Shown in pieces: positions 8,717 to 17,879 of a stretch of DNA of 64,000 bases; position 1 is the stretch's first letter; each line of letters opens with the position of its first letter. The DNA is from Sphingomonadaceae bacterium. Its GTDB lineage: Bacteria > Pseudomonadota > Alphaproteobacteria > Sphingomonadales > Sphingomonadaceae. The notes beneath the pieces were generated by a model, which saw only the letters and a list, made by a program, of their open reading frames with translations, did not search any database and had not been told where the DNA came from. The position numbers and the translations under genes were made by a program. The stretch lies in contig JACKLA010000001.1 of the NCBI GenBank assembly GCA_024236155.1, forward strand, positions 1,054,001-1,118,000, given 5' to 3'.

Positions 8717-10837
8717 ATGTCCGTGCCGCTCATCCTGCCCTTGATTCTTCATGCCGCGGCTCCGCCGCAGGCATATGAGGTCAGCGATGAGAAGGAGAAG
8801 CTGACTTTCGAGCAGGCTTTTGCCAGCCTGTCGGACATGCCTTCGCCCAAGCCGGTGAGCAGCTTCGCGCAGGCATTTGCCCCTTTCACCAAGGGCGAGC
8901 GTGCCGGGCAGACCGTGCTGGCGGGAATGCTGCTGCAACCGGAAACCGAGCGGCAGCGGCCCGGTGGCGGCGATCCGGAAGAATTGCCTGCCGAAGAACA
9001 GCCGGAGAAACCCGCATTCGAAGTCGAACCCTCGGCTCCGCCGCCGGTCGATAGCCAGAACGAACTCGATGGCCGCCGCCGTCCGGGTTACAGCGGCCCA
9101 TTGCCTGACCGGATCGACCAGACCAACGAAGGCGCTTTCCGCGCCCCGCCGCCCGAAGCCTTCGTCGAAGCGGACGGCATTCCGATCCCCGATCGTTGGC
9201 GGCTGCTGCAATCGCTTTGCCCGGCGAAAGACCAGCGCCGCGACCCGGAAGCCTATGGCATCTTCACCGCGCTGCAGCACAATTGCACCGGCAAGCTCGA
9301 CCCTTACGGCCAGAATGTCCTCAAGGGTGACCGTCCGCTGCCGCCCGGCAAACGACCGGGCTTCCTGAAAGAGGACGACTGGTTCTTCATCGTCAATGCG
9401 GTGAGCGATACGGTCTACGAGCCGCGCAGCTTCCCGATTCCCGTCGGTGTCCAGACCACGGCGGACCCGGATCGGCTGGATGTGTTCGGCAATGATTTCA
9501 GCACCGTGCTGTCGCAGACCTTCATCGCGGGTGCGGCGCTGCTGAAAGGCAGCACGGCCTACAAGCCGCCGACAATCGAGTACCGCCTGACCTTTGCCTA
9601 CAACATCAACTATGTCGATGTGCCCGAACGCCGCGTGCTGTTCGTGGAGCCGAGCAAGGGCAGCAGCAGGCTCGACCATTTCCTCGGGGTGCAGGAAGCC
9701 TTCGTCGATTACCACCTCGGCCAATATGACACCGACCGGTATGATTTCATCTCGGTGCGCGCAGGCATACAGCCGTTCCAGGCCGATTTCCGCGGCTTCC
9801 TGTTGAATGACAGCCAGTTGGGCGTGCGCCTGTTCGGCAATCGCGACAACAACCGCTTCCAGTTCAATGTGGGTGCCTTCTGGCGGCTGGAGAAGGACAC
9901 CAATAGCGGGCTGAATTCGGTGGTGCAGAGCCCGCGCGACGATTTCCTGTTCATCGCCAATGCCTATCGCCAGGATTTCCTGATCCCGGCGCTGACCAGC
10001 CAGGTGACGCTGGCCTACAACCGCAACCGCGAGGGTGACGATGTCGAGATCGACGACAACGGTTTCCCGGTGCGTCCGGCGTTGCTCGGCACGCTGCGCG
10101 GGCGCGATTACGATGTGTTCTACCTTGGCTATAACGCGGATGGACGCGTGGGTCGGATCAACGTCACCGCCAGTGCCTATGCGGCGCTGGGGGAAGACCG
10201 CAACAGCTTCTTCACCGACCGCCCGGCGGATATCCAGGCCTTCTTCGCCGCCGCCGAACTCAGCTATGACAAGGACTGGATGCGCTTCCGCCTCTCGGGC
10301 CTGTACCAGAGCGGGGACGGTGACCCTTACGACGACAAGGAAACCGGCTTCGATGCCGTGTTCGAGAACCCGATCTTCGCCGGGGCCGACACATCCTACT
10401 GGATCCGCCAGACGATCCCCTTTGCGGGCGGTGGCCGCGCGGTCAGCGTCAATGGCCGCAACGGCATCCTCAACACGCTGCGCAGTTCGAAAGAGCAGGG
10501 GCAGTCGAACTTCAACAATCCCGGCCTGATCCTGCTCGGTGCCGGTACGGATTTCGACCTGACCCCGGAATTCCGCCTGACGGCCAATGCCAACCATTTG
10601 TGGTTCGACAAGACCGACACGATCGAGGCGCTGCGCAATGAAGGGTCGATCCCGAAGGATATCGGGTGGGATCTGTCCGCTTCGGCAATCTGGCGGCCCA
10701 AGGCCACGCAGAACATCGTTTTCCGCCTCTCGGCAGCCACGCTCCTTTCGGGTGACGGCTTCCGCGACCTGTTCGACAACCTCGGCAACGATAGCAATTA
10801 CTACTCGGTGCTGGCCAATTTGGTGCTGTCCTACTGA
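8717..10837 (+). CDS. Outer-membrane beta-barrel protein of the multihaem operon
   Basis: This is a 706-residue protein with a short hydrophobic leader (MSVPLILPLILHAAA). A proline/acid-rich region of roughly 200 residues follows, then a region from about residue 220 rich in alternating aromatic and polar strands separated by Gly/Asp/Asn turns. It ends in LVLSY, an aromatic C-terminus typical of BAM-inserted barrels. Phrases such as VRAGIQPFQADFRGFLLND resemble alginate-export-type porins. The stop codon of the preceding gene is adjacent (TAAATG) and its own stop overlaps the next start (TGATG). Encoded between a lipoprotein and a decahaem cytochrome, it could be the porin of a porin-cytochrome conduit. 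That role is inferred from context; I see no specific MtrB signature such as an N-terminal CXXC. Confidence 0.72.
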   Translation: MSVPLILPLILHAAAPPQAYEVSDEKEKLTFEQAFASLSDMPSPKPVSSFAQAFAPFTKGERAGQTVLAGMLLQPETERQRPGGGDPEELPAEEQPEKPAFEVEPSAPPPVDSQNELDGRRRPGYSGPLPDRIDQTNEGAFRAPPPEAFVEADGIPIPDRWRLLQSLCPAKDQRRDPEAYGIFTALQHNCTGKLDPYGQNVLKGDRPLPPGKRPGFLKEDDWFFIVNAVSDTVYEPRSFPIPVGVQTTADPDRLDVFGNDFSTVLSQTFIAGAALLKGSTAYKPPTIEYRLTFAYNINYVDVPERRVLFVEPSKGSSRLDHFLGVQEAFVDYHLGQYDTDRYDFISVRAGIQPFQADFRGFLLNDSQLGVRLFGNRDNNRFQFNVGAFWRLEKDTNSGLNSVVQSPRDDFLFIANAYRQDFLIPALTSQVTLAYNRNREGDDVEIDDNGFPVRPALLGTLRGRDYDVFYLGYNADGRVGRINVTASAYAALGEDRNSFFTDRPADIQAFFAAAELSYDKDWMRFRLSGLYQSGDGDPYDDKETGFDAVFENPIFAGADTSYWIRQTIPFAGGGRAVSVNGRNGILNTLRSSKEQGQSNFNNPGLILLGAGTDFDLTPEFRLTANANHLWFDKTDTIEALRNEGSIPKDIGWDLSASAIWRPKATQNIVFRLSAATLLSGDGFRDLFDNLGNDSNYYSVLANLVLSY

Positions 10838-13800
10838 TGCCTGCCCTGCGCCAGATATTCCTCCTGCTCGCTGCCCTTTCGATGGCGGGGGCGATGATGT
10901 TCGCCAGCCAGGGGCAGGCGTCCGACAAATCGCGCAAGGTTGAGCGCGATTACAGCCATATCTGGAAGGCCGCCGCGCCCGCGCAGCAACCGGGCCGGAC
11001 CGAGGGTGAACAGCTGGCGGCGGTCGCGAGCAAGTCCGACGGATGCTATAGCTGTCACGTCAAGACCGACGCCCCTTCCATGCACGAGACGCCTGCGGTG
11101 CGGCTCGGCTGCGTCGATTGCCATGGCGGCGATGCGAGCGTCGTCGGCAATAGCGAACTGGCGCATGACGATCCCGAATATGTGGCCAAGCGCGACGCGG
11201 CGCATGTGCTGCCGGTCTATCCCGACGACTGGCATTTCCCCTCGTCCGCCAACCCCAAGCGCAGCTACACCCTGCTCAACCGCGAAAGCCCCGAATTCAT
11301 CCGCTTCGTGAACCCGAGCGACTACCGCGTGGTGCGCGAAGCATGCGGCGCGTGCCACATGCCGGTGATCGAGGCTGGCGAACGCTCGATCATGGCGACC
11401 GGCGCGATGCTGTGGGGCGGAGCGGCCTACAATAACGGGATTTTGCCGTTCAAGAACTACATCGTCGGCGAATCGCATACGCGCGACGGGCTGCCGGCAA
11501 AGATCCTCTCACCCGGCGATCCGCCCGGCACGCTGACCGAGAACCAGCAGGCGCGCGGCGCGTTGGCGGCGCTCTACCCACTGCCGACATGGCAGGTGAT
11601 CCCGCCGGGCGACGTGTTCCGCGTCTTCGAGCGCGGCGGGCGGGTGATCAACCCGGCCTTCCCCGAAATCGGCCTGCCCAATCCGACCGGCAGCATCCAG
11701 CGGCTCGATGAACCCGGGCGGCCCGATCTCAAGCAGTCCAATCGCGGGATGGGCACTGGCCTGCGCGTTGCGATCCCGGTGCTCAACATCCACAAGACGC
11801 GGCTCAACGATCCGTTCATGTGGTATATGGGCACCAACGACCAGCCGGGCGATTATCGTCATTCGGGCTGCGCGGCGTGCCATGTGGTCTATGCCAATGA
11901 TCGCGAACCGCGCCACTCGCTGACCTATGCCAAATATGGCCGCGACGGGCAGACGCAGACGGTCGACCCGACCATCGCGAACAAGCTCGAGCCCGAACAT
12001 GGCGACAGCCACGGTGGCGGCCATGGCGATGTCAAGCAGCCGGGCGACAGCGAGCATGGGGACGATCACTCCCCGCCGCTGGGTGCATCCGACAAGGAAG
12101 GCCCGGTGAAGGAAAAAGGCCACCCGCTGCGCCATATCTTCACGCGCTCGATCCCGACCGCGCAATGCATGAACTGCCACATGCACCAGCCCAACATCTT
12201 CCTCAATTCCTACCTCGGCTACACCATGTGGGATTACGAATCCGACGCGCCCTTCATGTGGCCGAAGGAACAGAAATATCCGACTGCAGAGGAAGTGCGC
12301 GAAGTGCTCGATCGCAATCCCGAAGGCGCTTCGCCCAAAGGCAAGTGGGCGGACATCGACTTTCTGCGCAATGTCTATGATCTCAACCCGTACCTGAAAG
12401 ACACGCAGTTCGCCGATTATCACGGCCACGGGTGGAACTTCCGCGGCATCTTCAAGCGCGACCGCAGCGGCAATTTGCTGACCGCCGAAGGCAATATGGC
12501 GACCTATGGCACGGACACCGAACACATCGTCGACCCGGACGATCCGGAGAAATGGCGCAAGGAAGGCGAAGGCAAGTTCGTTGAACCCGGCACCAATCCG
12601 GGCAAGGCGGTCCACTTGATGAGCATCCATGCCGAAAAGGGCATGCAATGCGCCGATTGCCACTATGCGCAGGACAGCCACGGCAATGGCATGATCTATG
12701 GCGAAGTCGCCAATGCGATCGAGATCGGGTGCAAGGATTGCCACGGCACGGCAGACGCATATCCCACGCTGCGCACCAGCGGCCCGGCGGCCCCGCCCAA
12801 GGGCAACGACTTGTCGCTGCTGCGCAACCCCGATGGCAAGCGCCGGTTCGAATGGGTGTGGAACGAGGATGGCCAGCGCGTGCTCAAGCAGCGTTCGATC
12901 GTCGACCCCAACCTCGAATGGACCGTCAGCCTGACCAAGGACAGCGTCGATCCGCAAAGCCCCTATTTCAACGCCAAATCCGCCCGGGCCAAGACTGTAA
13001 GCAAGGATGGCGCGGATAGCGGCCTGTTCGAATTCGGCACTGGTATTGCGCCCGAAGAGCGCGCGCATGGCGAGAAGGAGATGGCGTGTTTCACCTGCCA
13101 CCTTTCCTGGACCACCTCATGCGGGGGTTGCCACCTGCCGATCGAGGCCAACTGGAAGACCGAGGACCACCATTACGAGAACGGCTACACCCGCAATTTC
13201 GCGACCTACAACCCGCAGGTTGCGCGCGACCAGATGTTCCAGCTGGGCAAGCACCAGACGACCAAGGGCAACCAGATCGCGCCGGTCCGCTCGACTTCGG
13301 CGCTGGTGCTCAGCTCGACCAATATCAACCGCGAACGCATCTATGTGCAGCAGCCGCCGATTGCCGCCAGCGGCTTCAGTTCGCAGGCCTTCGCGCCCCA
13401 CTTCCCGCACACTGTGCGCAAGGAAGAAACCAAGCAGTGTTCGGACTGCCACCTGTCGGACAAGGATGATAACAATGCGATCATGTCGCAGTTGCTGTTG
13501 CTCGGCACCAACTATGTGAACTTCGTCGGCCTCAATGCGTGGACGGGTGAGGAAGGCGGTTTCGAGGCGATCCGCGTGACCGAATGGGACGAGCCGCAAG
13601 CCGTGCTCGGCTCCTACCTGCACAAATATGCCTACCCCGATTACTACAAGCAGTTCGTCGAGGAGAACGGGCGCGAGCTGAAAGACTGGGTGCGCGGCAA
13701 GGCCTTCGACGAGGACCTGTCGGGCGAAACCAAGGCGTTCGAGGAATTCGCCAATGTCCATGAAGGCACCAGCGACCGCGTCGGCTGCCTGCAACTGCGC

Positions 13801-14943
13801 GGCGAATATATGTTCGTGGCCGAGGGCAAGGGCGGCTTCCGCGTCTACGACGTCGCTTCGATTGCCAACAAGGGCGTGAGCGAACGGATCATCACCGCGC
13901 CGTTCAGTTCGATGGGGCACGATACCCATGTCGATACCACCAATGCCACCTGCATGGCGCTGGCGACCAACCAGCCGATCAACCCGCTACGCAACACCGA
14001 GGCGATGCGCGAGGCGAACCAGGAGCAAGCCTTTCTGCCGATCTACAATTACGCGGTGATCACCGACAGTGTGGAAGGGCTGGTGCTGGTCAACATCAAC
14101 ACCATGGCCGATGGCGAATTCCGCAATAACAAGCTGAGCCGTGCGCTGACATGGAACGAGGGCGGGGTGCTGACCGGTGCCCGCCACGTCCATCTCGCGG
14201 GCGAGATTGCCTATATCACCGCCGACCGGGGTCTGGTGGCGGTCGACCTTGCCGACCCGATGAACCCCAAGGTGGCGGCGGTGCGCGAACTGCGCGATGC
14301 GCGCGCCTCGGCGATCCAGTTCCGCTACCTGTGGGTGACCGATGCGGACGGTATCAAGCTGTTCGACGTGACGAACCTGCGCAATCCGGTGCCGATGCCC
14401 GAAGGCACCGTGCCGCTGGCCAATGCGCAGAAGCTCTATCTCGCGCGGACCTATGCCTATGTTGCCGCCAAGCAGGACGGGCTGGTGATTGTCGACATCA
14501 CTCGCCCGCTTGCACCGAAGATATACCAGCGGGTGACGCTCGACGGATCGCTCAACGATGCCGAGGATGTGATCGTGGGATCGACCAACGCCTCGCTGTT
14601 TGCCTATGTCGCTGACGGGCGCAACGGGATGAAGGTGCTGCAACTGACCAGCCCCTCCAGCCAGCCCAATTTCTACGGCTTCAGCCCGGCGCCCAAGCCC
14701 GAACTGATCGCATGGGCGAAGACCAAATCGCCCGCCATCTCGATGAGCAAGGGCCTCGACCGCGACCGTGCGGTGGATGAAACCGGCGGCCAGATGGCGG
14801 TGTTCGGCCGCCTCGGCTCACGGCCCTTTACCCGCGAGGAAATGGAAAAACTGTTCACCCGTGGCGGCGTGCCGTGGAAGGTAAATGACGAGCCAGACCT
14901 CGACGCCTGGGTCGGACGGCGGGGGCCGTATCTGCGGAAGTAG
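10837..14943 (+). CDS. Decahaem cytochrome c with C-terminal LVIVD-type beta-propeller
   Basis: This 1368-residue exported protein starts with a signal peptide ending near QGQASD. Ten CXXCH motifs start at about residues 70, 92, 170, 345, 444, 605, 632, 751, 762 and 868. A His/Gly/Asp-rich linker lies at about 387-412. From about residue 930 to 1300 there are five or more propeller-like repeats: GFRVYDVASI, GLVAVDLADPMNPKVAAV, GIKLFDVTNLRNPVPM, GLVIVDITRPLAPKIYQ and GMKVLQLTSP. These match the LVIVD repeat pattern of surface proteins. The gene overlaps the barrel gene by one base and ends the operon. Ten haems fit long-range electron transfer, and the propeller may mediate docking or surface display. 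The electron acceptor or donor is unknown. Confidence 0.88.
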   Translation: MPALRQIFLLLAALSMAGAMMFASQGQASDKSRKVERDYSHIWKAAAPAQQPGRTEGEQLAAVASKSDGCYSCHVKTDAPSMHETPAVRLGCVDCHGGDASVVGNSELAHDDPEYVAKRDAAHVLPVYPDDWHFPSSANPKRSYTLLNRESPEFIRFVNPSDYRVVREACGACHMPVIEAGERSIMATGAMLWGGAAYNNGILPFKNYIVGESHTRDGLPAKILSPGDPPGTLTENQQARGALAALYPLPTWQVIPPGDVFRVFERGGRVINPAFPEIGLPNPTGSIQRLDEPGRPDLKQSNRGMGTGLRVAIPVLNIHKTRLNDPFMWYMGTNDQPGDYRHSGCAACHVVYANDREPRHSLTYAKYGRDGQTQTVDPTIANKLEPEHGDSHGGGHGDVKQPGDSEHGDDHSPPLGASDKEGPVKEKGHPLRHIFTRSIPTAQCMNCHMHQPNIFLNSYLGYTMWDYESDAPFMWPKEQKYPTAEEVREVLDRNPEGASPKGKWADIDFLRNVYDLNPYLKDTQFADYHGHGWNFRGIFKRDRSGNLLTAEGNMATYGTDTEHIVDPDDPEKWRKEGEGKFVEPGTNPGKAVHLMSIHAEKGMQCADCHYAQDSHGNGMIYGEVANAIEIGCKDCHGTADAYPTLRTSGPAAPPKGNDLSLLRNPDGKRRFEWVWNEDGQRVLKQRSIVDPNLEWTVSLTKDSVDPQSPYFNAKSARAKTVSKDGADSGLFEFGTGIAPEERAHGEKEMACFTCHLSWTTSCGGCHLPIEANWKTEDHHYENGYTRNFATYNPQVARDQMFQLGKHQTTKGNQIAPVRSTSALVLSSTNINRERIYVQQPPIAASGFSSQAFAPHFPHTVRKEETKQCSDCHLSDKDDNNAIMSQLLLLGTNYVNFVGLNAWTGEEGGFEAIRVTEWDEPQAVLGSYLHKYAYPDYYKQFVEENGRELKDWVRGKAFDEDLSGETKAFEEFANVHEGTSDRVGCLQLRGEYMFVAEGKGGFRVYDVASIANKGVSERIITAPFSSMGHDTHVDTTNATCMALATNQPINPLRNTEAMREANQEQAFLPIYNYAVITDSVEGLVLVNINTMADGEFRNNKLSRALTWNEGGVLTGARHVHLAGEIAYITADRGLVAVDLADPMNPKVAAVRELRDARASAIQFRYLWVTDADGIKLFDVTNLRNPVPMPEGTVPLANAQKLYLARTYAYVAAKQDGLVIVDITRPLAPKIYQRVTLDGSLNDAEDVIVGSTNASLFAYVADGRNGMKVLQLTSPSSQPNFYGFSPAPKPELIAWAKTKSPAISMSKGLDRDRAVDETGGQMAVFGRLGSRPFTREEMEKLFTRGGVPWKVNDEPDLDAWVGRRGPYLRK

Positions 14944-15021
14944 GTTTGGGCTTTATCGACGGTAGATTTTGCTGTCCTACATGCCTCGGCTCGGCTTACT
15001 GTGACGTATGGAGAAATCGAC

Positions 15022-15095
15022 CGTCGTTGCGAGGCGCGAAGCCCCGCGGCAATCCAGCGCTGCCCTGGATTGCTTCGCTTCGCTCGCAATGACGA
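15022..15095. repeat. REP-like imperfect hairpin
   Basis: This is an imperfect inverted repeat of about 30-base arms around CGCTGC. The left arm reads CGTCGTTGCGAGGCGCGAAG and continues to GCAATCCAG. The right arm is the complement of CGTCATTGCGAGCGAAGCG, also ending in GCAATCCAG. The two halves share their outer CGTC-TTGCGAG and inner GCAATCCAG blocks but differ in the middle. Elements of this form are scattered between genes in many sphingomonad genomes. Here it sits just downstream of the multihaem operon, where it could stabilise the 3' end of the mRNA. Confidence 0.75.
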
Positions 15096-15240
15096 GTTGA
15101 GGCCGCTTGTCCGGGAGGCTGCGGGGGGCTCCCCCGAAAGGAGTGAACTACCAAATTTCAATAATTGGCATGAAATTCAGTGTATTATGAAGTGTAACCT
15201 CGCTTGACAGGGTGTCAACTTCGTCAAGCGATTGTCAATT
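15096..15240. other. AT-rich convergent intergenic tail with small inverted repeats
   Basis: This lies between two converging operons. It contains AATTTCA/TGAAATT (15154-15160 / 15171-15177), CGCTTGAC/GTCAAGCG (15201-15208 / 15223-15230) and several further GTCAA/TTGAC copies up to 15237. Base composition is clearly more AT-rich than the flanks. The CGCTTGAC hairpin could serve as a termination or barrier structure between the operons, but it has no T-tract on either strand. Confidence 0.35.
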
Positions 15241-16089
15241 TCATTCCCGCTCTTCGAACATATCCTTCATCATCGGCTTGAGATGCTCGCCATAGAAGGC
15301 CAGCACATCCCAGCTGTTGGTCTTTTCGTAATGGGTGACGAGGCTTTCGCCATCCCACCGGTGCAGTGCATAGGTGGCGGGTTCGGTGGTAATCAGATCG
15401 CGATTGTCGGCGCGGGTCGGATCGATCGGGCGCAGGTCAAGCGACACCAGCGGCGCGACCGATGGGGTGACGCCCAGAGGCACGCCGCGAAAGCTGGTGT
15501 GGAGCGGGCGGTGCAAATGCCCGCAATGGATCGCGAGGATCTGGTCGTGACCGTCAATGGCGGCGGCAAAGTTGGCGATCCATTCCTCGTCCGGCGCAGG
15601 GTCCATCCAGTCGATGCCCGACACGACCGGCGGGTGATGCATGAAGATCAGCGTTGGCGTGTCAGGGTGCGCCTCCAGCTGCCGCCGCAACCAGTCGCGC
15701 CGGGCAGTGCAGAATGCGCCGCCATGTCGCCCCGGCTCGAGCGTGTCGAGCATCACCAGCAGCAAACCGTCCTGCTCGTGGACATAGTGGACAAAACCGC
15801 CCTCGGTCGGTGTGTCGGGAAAGGCGTGGAGCAGCCCCTCGCGGCTGTCATGGTTGCCCACCATCGGCAGGATCGGGCAGGGCACGGCTTCGAGCAGCGC
15901 GGCGGTCTTCTCGAAACTGTCCGCGTCTCCGTGATCGGTCAGGTCGCCGGTCAGCACCAGCAGGTCGATGGCGTTGGGCTGGGCGAGCAGGCGGTCGAGC
16001 GTCTTGCGGAAACGGATGCGATTGAGCTCCTCCGGCTTGGCTGCCGGATCGAAGCCGATATGGATATCGGTCATCTGCGCAATCAGCAT
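15241..16089 (-). CDS. CpdA-like class III cyclic nucleotide phosphodiesterase (metallophosphoesterase)
   Basis: This 282-residue cytosolic enzyme probably hydrolyses a cyclic nucleotide, by analogy with CpdA. The metallophosphoesterase motifs are present in order: DIH near residue 9, GDLTDHGD, GNHD, HHPP and GHLH. The extra histidine arrangement of CpdA-like enzymes is kept. I start at the ATG at 16089 (MLIAQMTDIH) because GAGAGGGGG lies 4 bases upstream; an ATG at 16107 is in frame but has no ribosome binding site. It is the last gene of the minus-strand operon that includes a protein with two cNMP-binding domains, so it may reset the cyclic nucleotide signal for that system. Other phosphodiester substrates cannot be excluded. 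Confidence 0.85.
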   Translation of the reverse strand: MLIAQMTDIHIGFDPAAKPEELNRIRFRKTLDRLLAQPNAIDLLVLTGDLTDHGDADSFEKTAALLEAVPCPILPMVGNHDSREGLLHAFPDTPTEGGFVHYVHEQDGLLLVMLDTLEPGRHGGAFCTARRDWLRRQLEAHPDTPTLIFMHHPPVVSGIDWMDPAPDEEWIANFAAAIDGHDQILAIHCGHLHRPLHTSFRGVPLGVTPSVAPLVSLDLRPIDPTRADNRDLITTEPATYALHRWDGESLVTHYEKTNSWDVLAFYGEHLKPMMKDMFEERE

Positions 16090-16108
16090 CGTGCCCCCTC
16101 TCGCCATG

Positions 16109-17869
16109 CTATCCGGGTTTCCGGCTTATCACCGCCACCTCTTTGACCTTACCATCCTTTCGCTTTTCAGGCGGTCCCATAGGTTTGGGATGGTAGGAAT
16201 GGCACATGGCGCAGCTCGAGGGAACCTCGGCCTTCCTGGCGTCCTCGCCCAGATGGCAGGTGCGGCACTCGGCGATCTTCGGCATCAACAGGTCGTCCGA
16301 CGTCTTCGATGTCTCTGCCTTGTGGCAGCTGGTGCAGTCTTCCTGCTGGTGTTCCTTGTGGTCGAACCAGCCGTGCAGCAGGTAACTCTGGCGCAGGTTT
16401 ACCGGCATCACATCGGCGCGGCCGTTGCTGCTGGTCGGGATATGGCATTCGCCGCATACGCCGCGCGGGCTTAGCGCCTGGTTGATCGCGATGTAATTGC
16501 GCGTTGGCCGCCCGAAGTCCTGATAGTAACGCCCGCCCCGCGCATAATCGCCGGGGCGGCGACGGCCAGTGGTGATCGGGCGACGCGGCGCACGGTCCAT
16601 TGCAGCAAGGTCCGCACGCATCTGGCCAACATCGCCGTGCCGCAGGCTGCGGAATGTATCGCCCACCCTGTCATAAACGAGGCTGTGACAACCCTCGCAG
16701 GCATCCTCCATCACCACCGGGCGGAAGCCATATTCATCGGCGGTCGGGACGTGGCAGTCCTTGCATTCGAGCGCAGCGCCATAGCCGCGCTTGGAGCCGA
16801 TATTACCCGCCATTCGCGCAACGCCGCCGGTCCTGGAAAGGTGCAGGTCATGCGGGAACTTGATCCCGTTCTGCTCGGCAATCGGCTTGTCGAGTGAGAG
16901 GCGGACGGTGCGGTCGCTGCCCAGCTCGGGGTGGAACACGGCTTTGAACTGCGGGTGTGCGGTGCCGAAATCGGCAGCGTTTTCCAGCTCGGTATCGGTC
17001 AGTCGGGCATCCATCCCGTCATGACATTCGGCGCAGAATTTCTGTGCCGCCGGTTCCATCCGCCCACCACCTTCGTGCTCGGTATGGCAGGTGGTGCAAT
17101 TGCCGGGGCCTTCCTTGCCGAACGCCTCGGCCACCGCCCACAGGAACTTGTCGCCACTCGACATAGGACCGCGCCCGGTCAGCTGGCGGTCGATATCGGC
17201 ATGGTCGCCGATTTCCTCGTGGCAGGTGAGGCAGGTCTCGTCGCGCACGGAGACGAAGGCGTCTACGTGACAGGCTTCGCAATTGTCCTCCAGCCCGTGA
17301 TGCGCCAGGCTGAGCTTGCCGGTGCTCCAGCTCGCATCCATGATCGTCGCGCCTTCGGCATCGTAATCGGGCTTCACCCGATCGCGGGTGAGATTGGTGT
17401 AGATAGGCACTGCGAGGAAGGCGAGCAGGATGGCGACAAGGCCGATCCATGCCATTGCCCGTTTGCTGGGCAGGGCGGAAGCGAGTGCAAAACCTTTGAC
17501 CGCATCGGTTCCCTCGGGCTTTTCGTCCTTCTGCTGGATGGTGATCGCGACCGGCCCGTCACCATCCTGCGTCAGCGAAAGGCGATAGCTGGCAAAACCC
17601 AGCTCGACCCCTTCGCGCGGGTTGAAGGTCGCCGATGTGGTGTTGCGCCCATCCACTGTGAAGCCGAGCGTGCCGACGGCCTCGCATTGCAGCTGGCCCC
17701 CCGGTACCGGCTCGATCCGCGCGTGTTGTTGCTCCACCGCGAGGTCGGGCAGGTGGATATCGTTCTCCGCCGCGCGGCCGATCGTCAGCGTATCCTGAGC
17801 GATCTCGCGGTCGCGCACGATCTCGCGCCCGCTCTGGGTGATGTCGACGGTGCGGATCAGGAAAGCCAC
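16109..17869 (-). CDS. FHA domain-TM-decahaem cytochrome c fusion
   Basis: This is a 586-residue protein with three parts. Residues about 1-105 form an FHA-like phosphothreonine-binding domain (TIGRAAENDIHLPD at 29-42, then QQHARIEP). Residues about 137-158 form a single TM helix. The remainder is periplasmic with ten CXXCH motifs starting at 197, 213, 258, 279, 369, 391, 472, 512, 535 and 553. I chose GTG 17869, seven bases after GAGGAG; this removes an overlap with the upstream gene that an ATG at 17908 would create. The topology puts the FHA domain in the cytoplasm and all haems outside. It follows the cytochrome b-like gene, so it likely accepts or donates electrons to it. Threonine phosphorylation could gate assembly; no kinase gene is nearby. 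Confidence 0.88.
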   Translation of the reverse strand: MAFLIRTVDITQSGREIVRDREIAQDTLTIGRAAENDIHLPDLAVEQQHARIEPVPGGQLQCEAVGTLGFTVDGRNTTSATFNPREGVELGFASYRLSLTQDGDGPVAITIQQKDEKPEGTDAVKGFALASALPSKRAMAWIGLVAILLAFLAVPIYTNLTRDRVKPDYDAEGATIMDASWSTGKLSLAHHGLEDNCEACHVDAFVSVRDETCLTCHEEIGDHADIDRQLTGRGPMSSGDKFLWAVAEAFGKEGPGNCTTCHTEHEGGGRMEPAAQKFCAECHDGMDARLTDTELENAADFGTAHPQFKAVFHPELGSDRTVRLSLDKPIAEQNGIKFPHDLHLSRTGGVARMAGNIGSKRGYGAALECKDCHVPTADEYGFRPVVMEDACEGCHSLVYDRVGDTFRSLRHGDVGQMRADLAAMDRAPRRPITTGRRRPGDYARGGRYYQDFGRPTRNYIAINQALSPRGVCGECHIPTSSNGRADVMPVNLRQSYLLHGWFDHKEHQQEDCTSCHKAETSKTSDDLLMPKIAECRTCHLGEDARKAEVPSSCAMCHSYHPKPMGPPEKRKDGKVKEVAVISRKPG

Positions 17870-17879
17870 GGTCCGCTCC

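Noticed and set aside
7625..10597. 990-codon minus-strand open frame opposite the lipoprotein and barrel genes
   Set aside because: It spans the junction of two genes with good signals and start contexts and shows no signal peptide or motif of its own.
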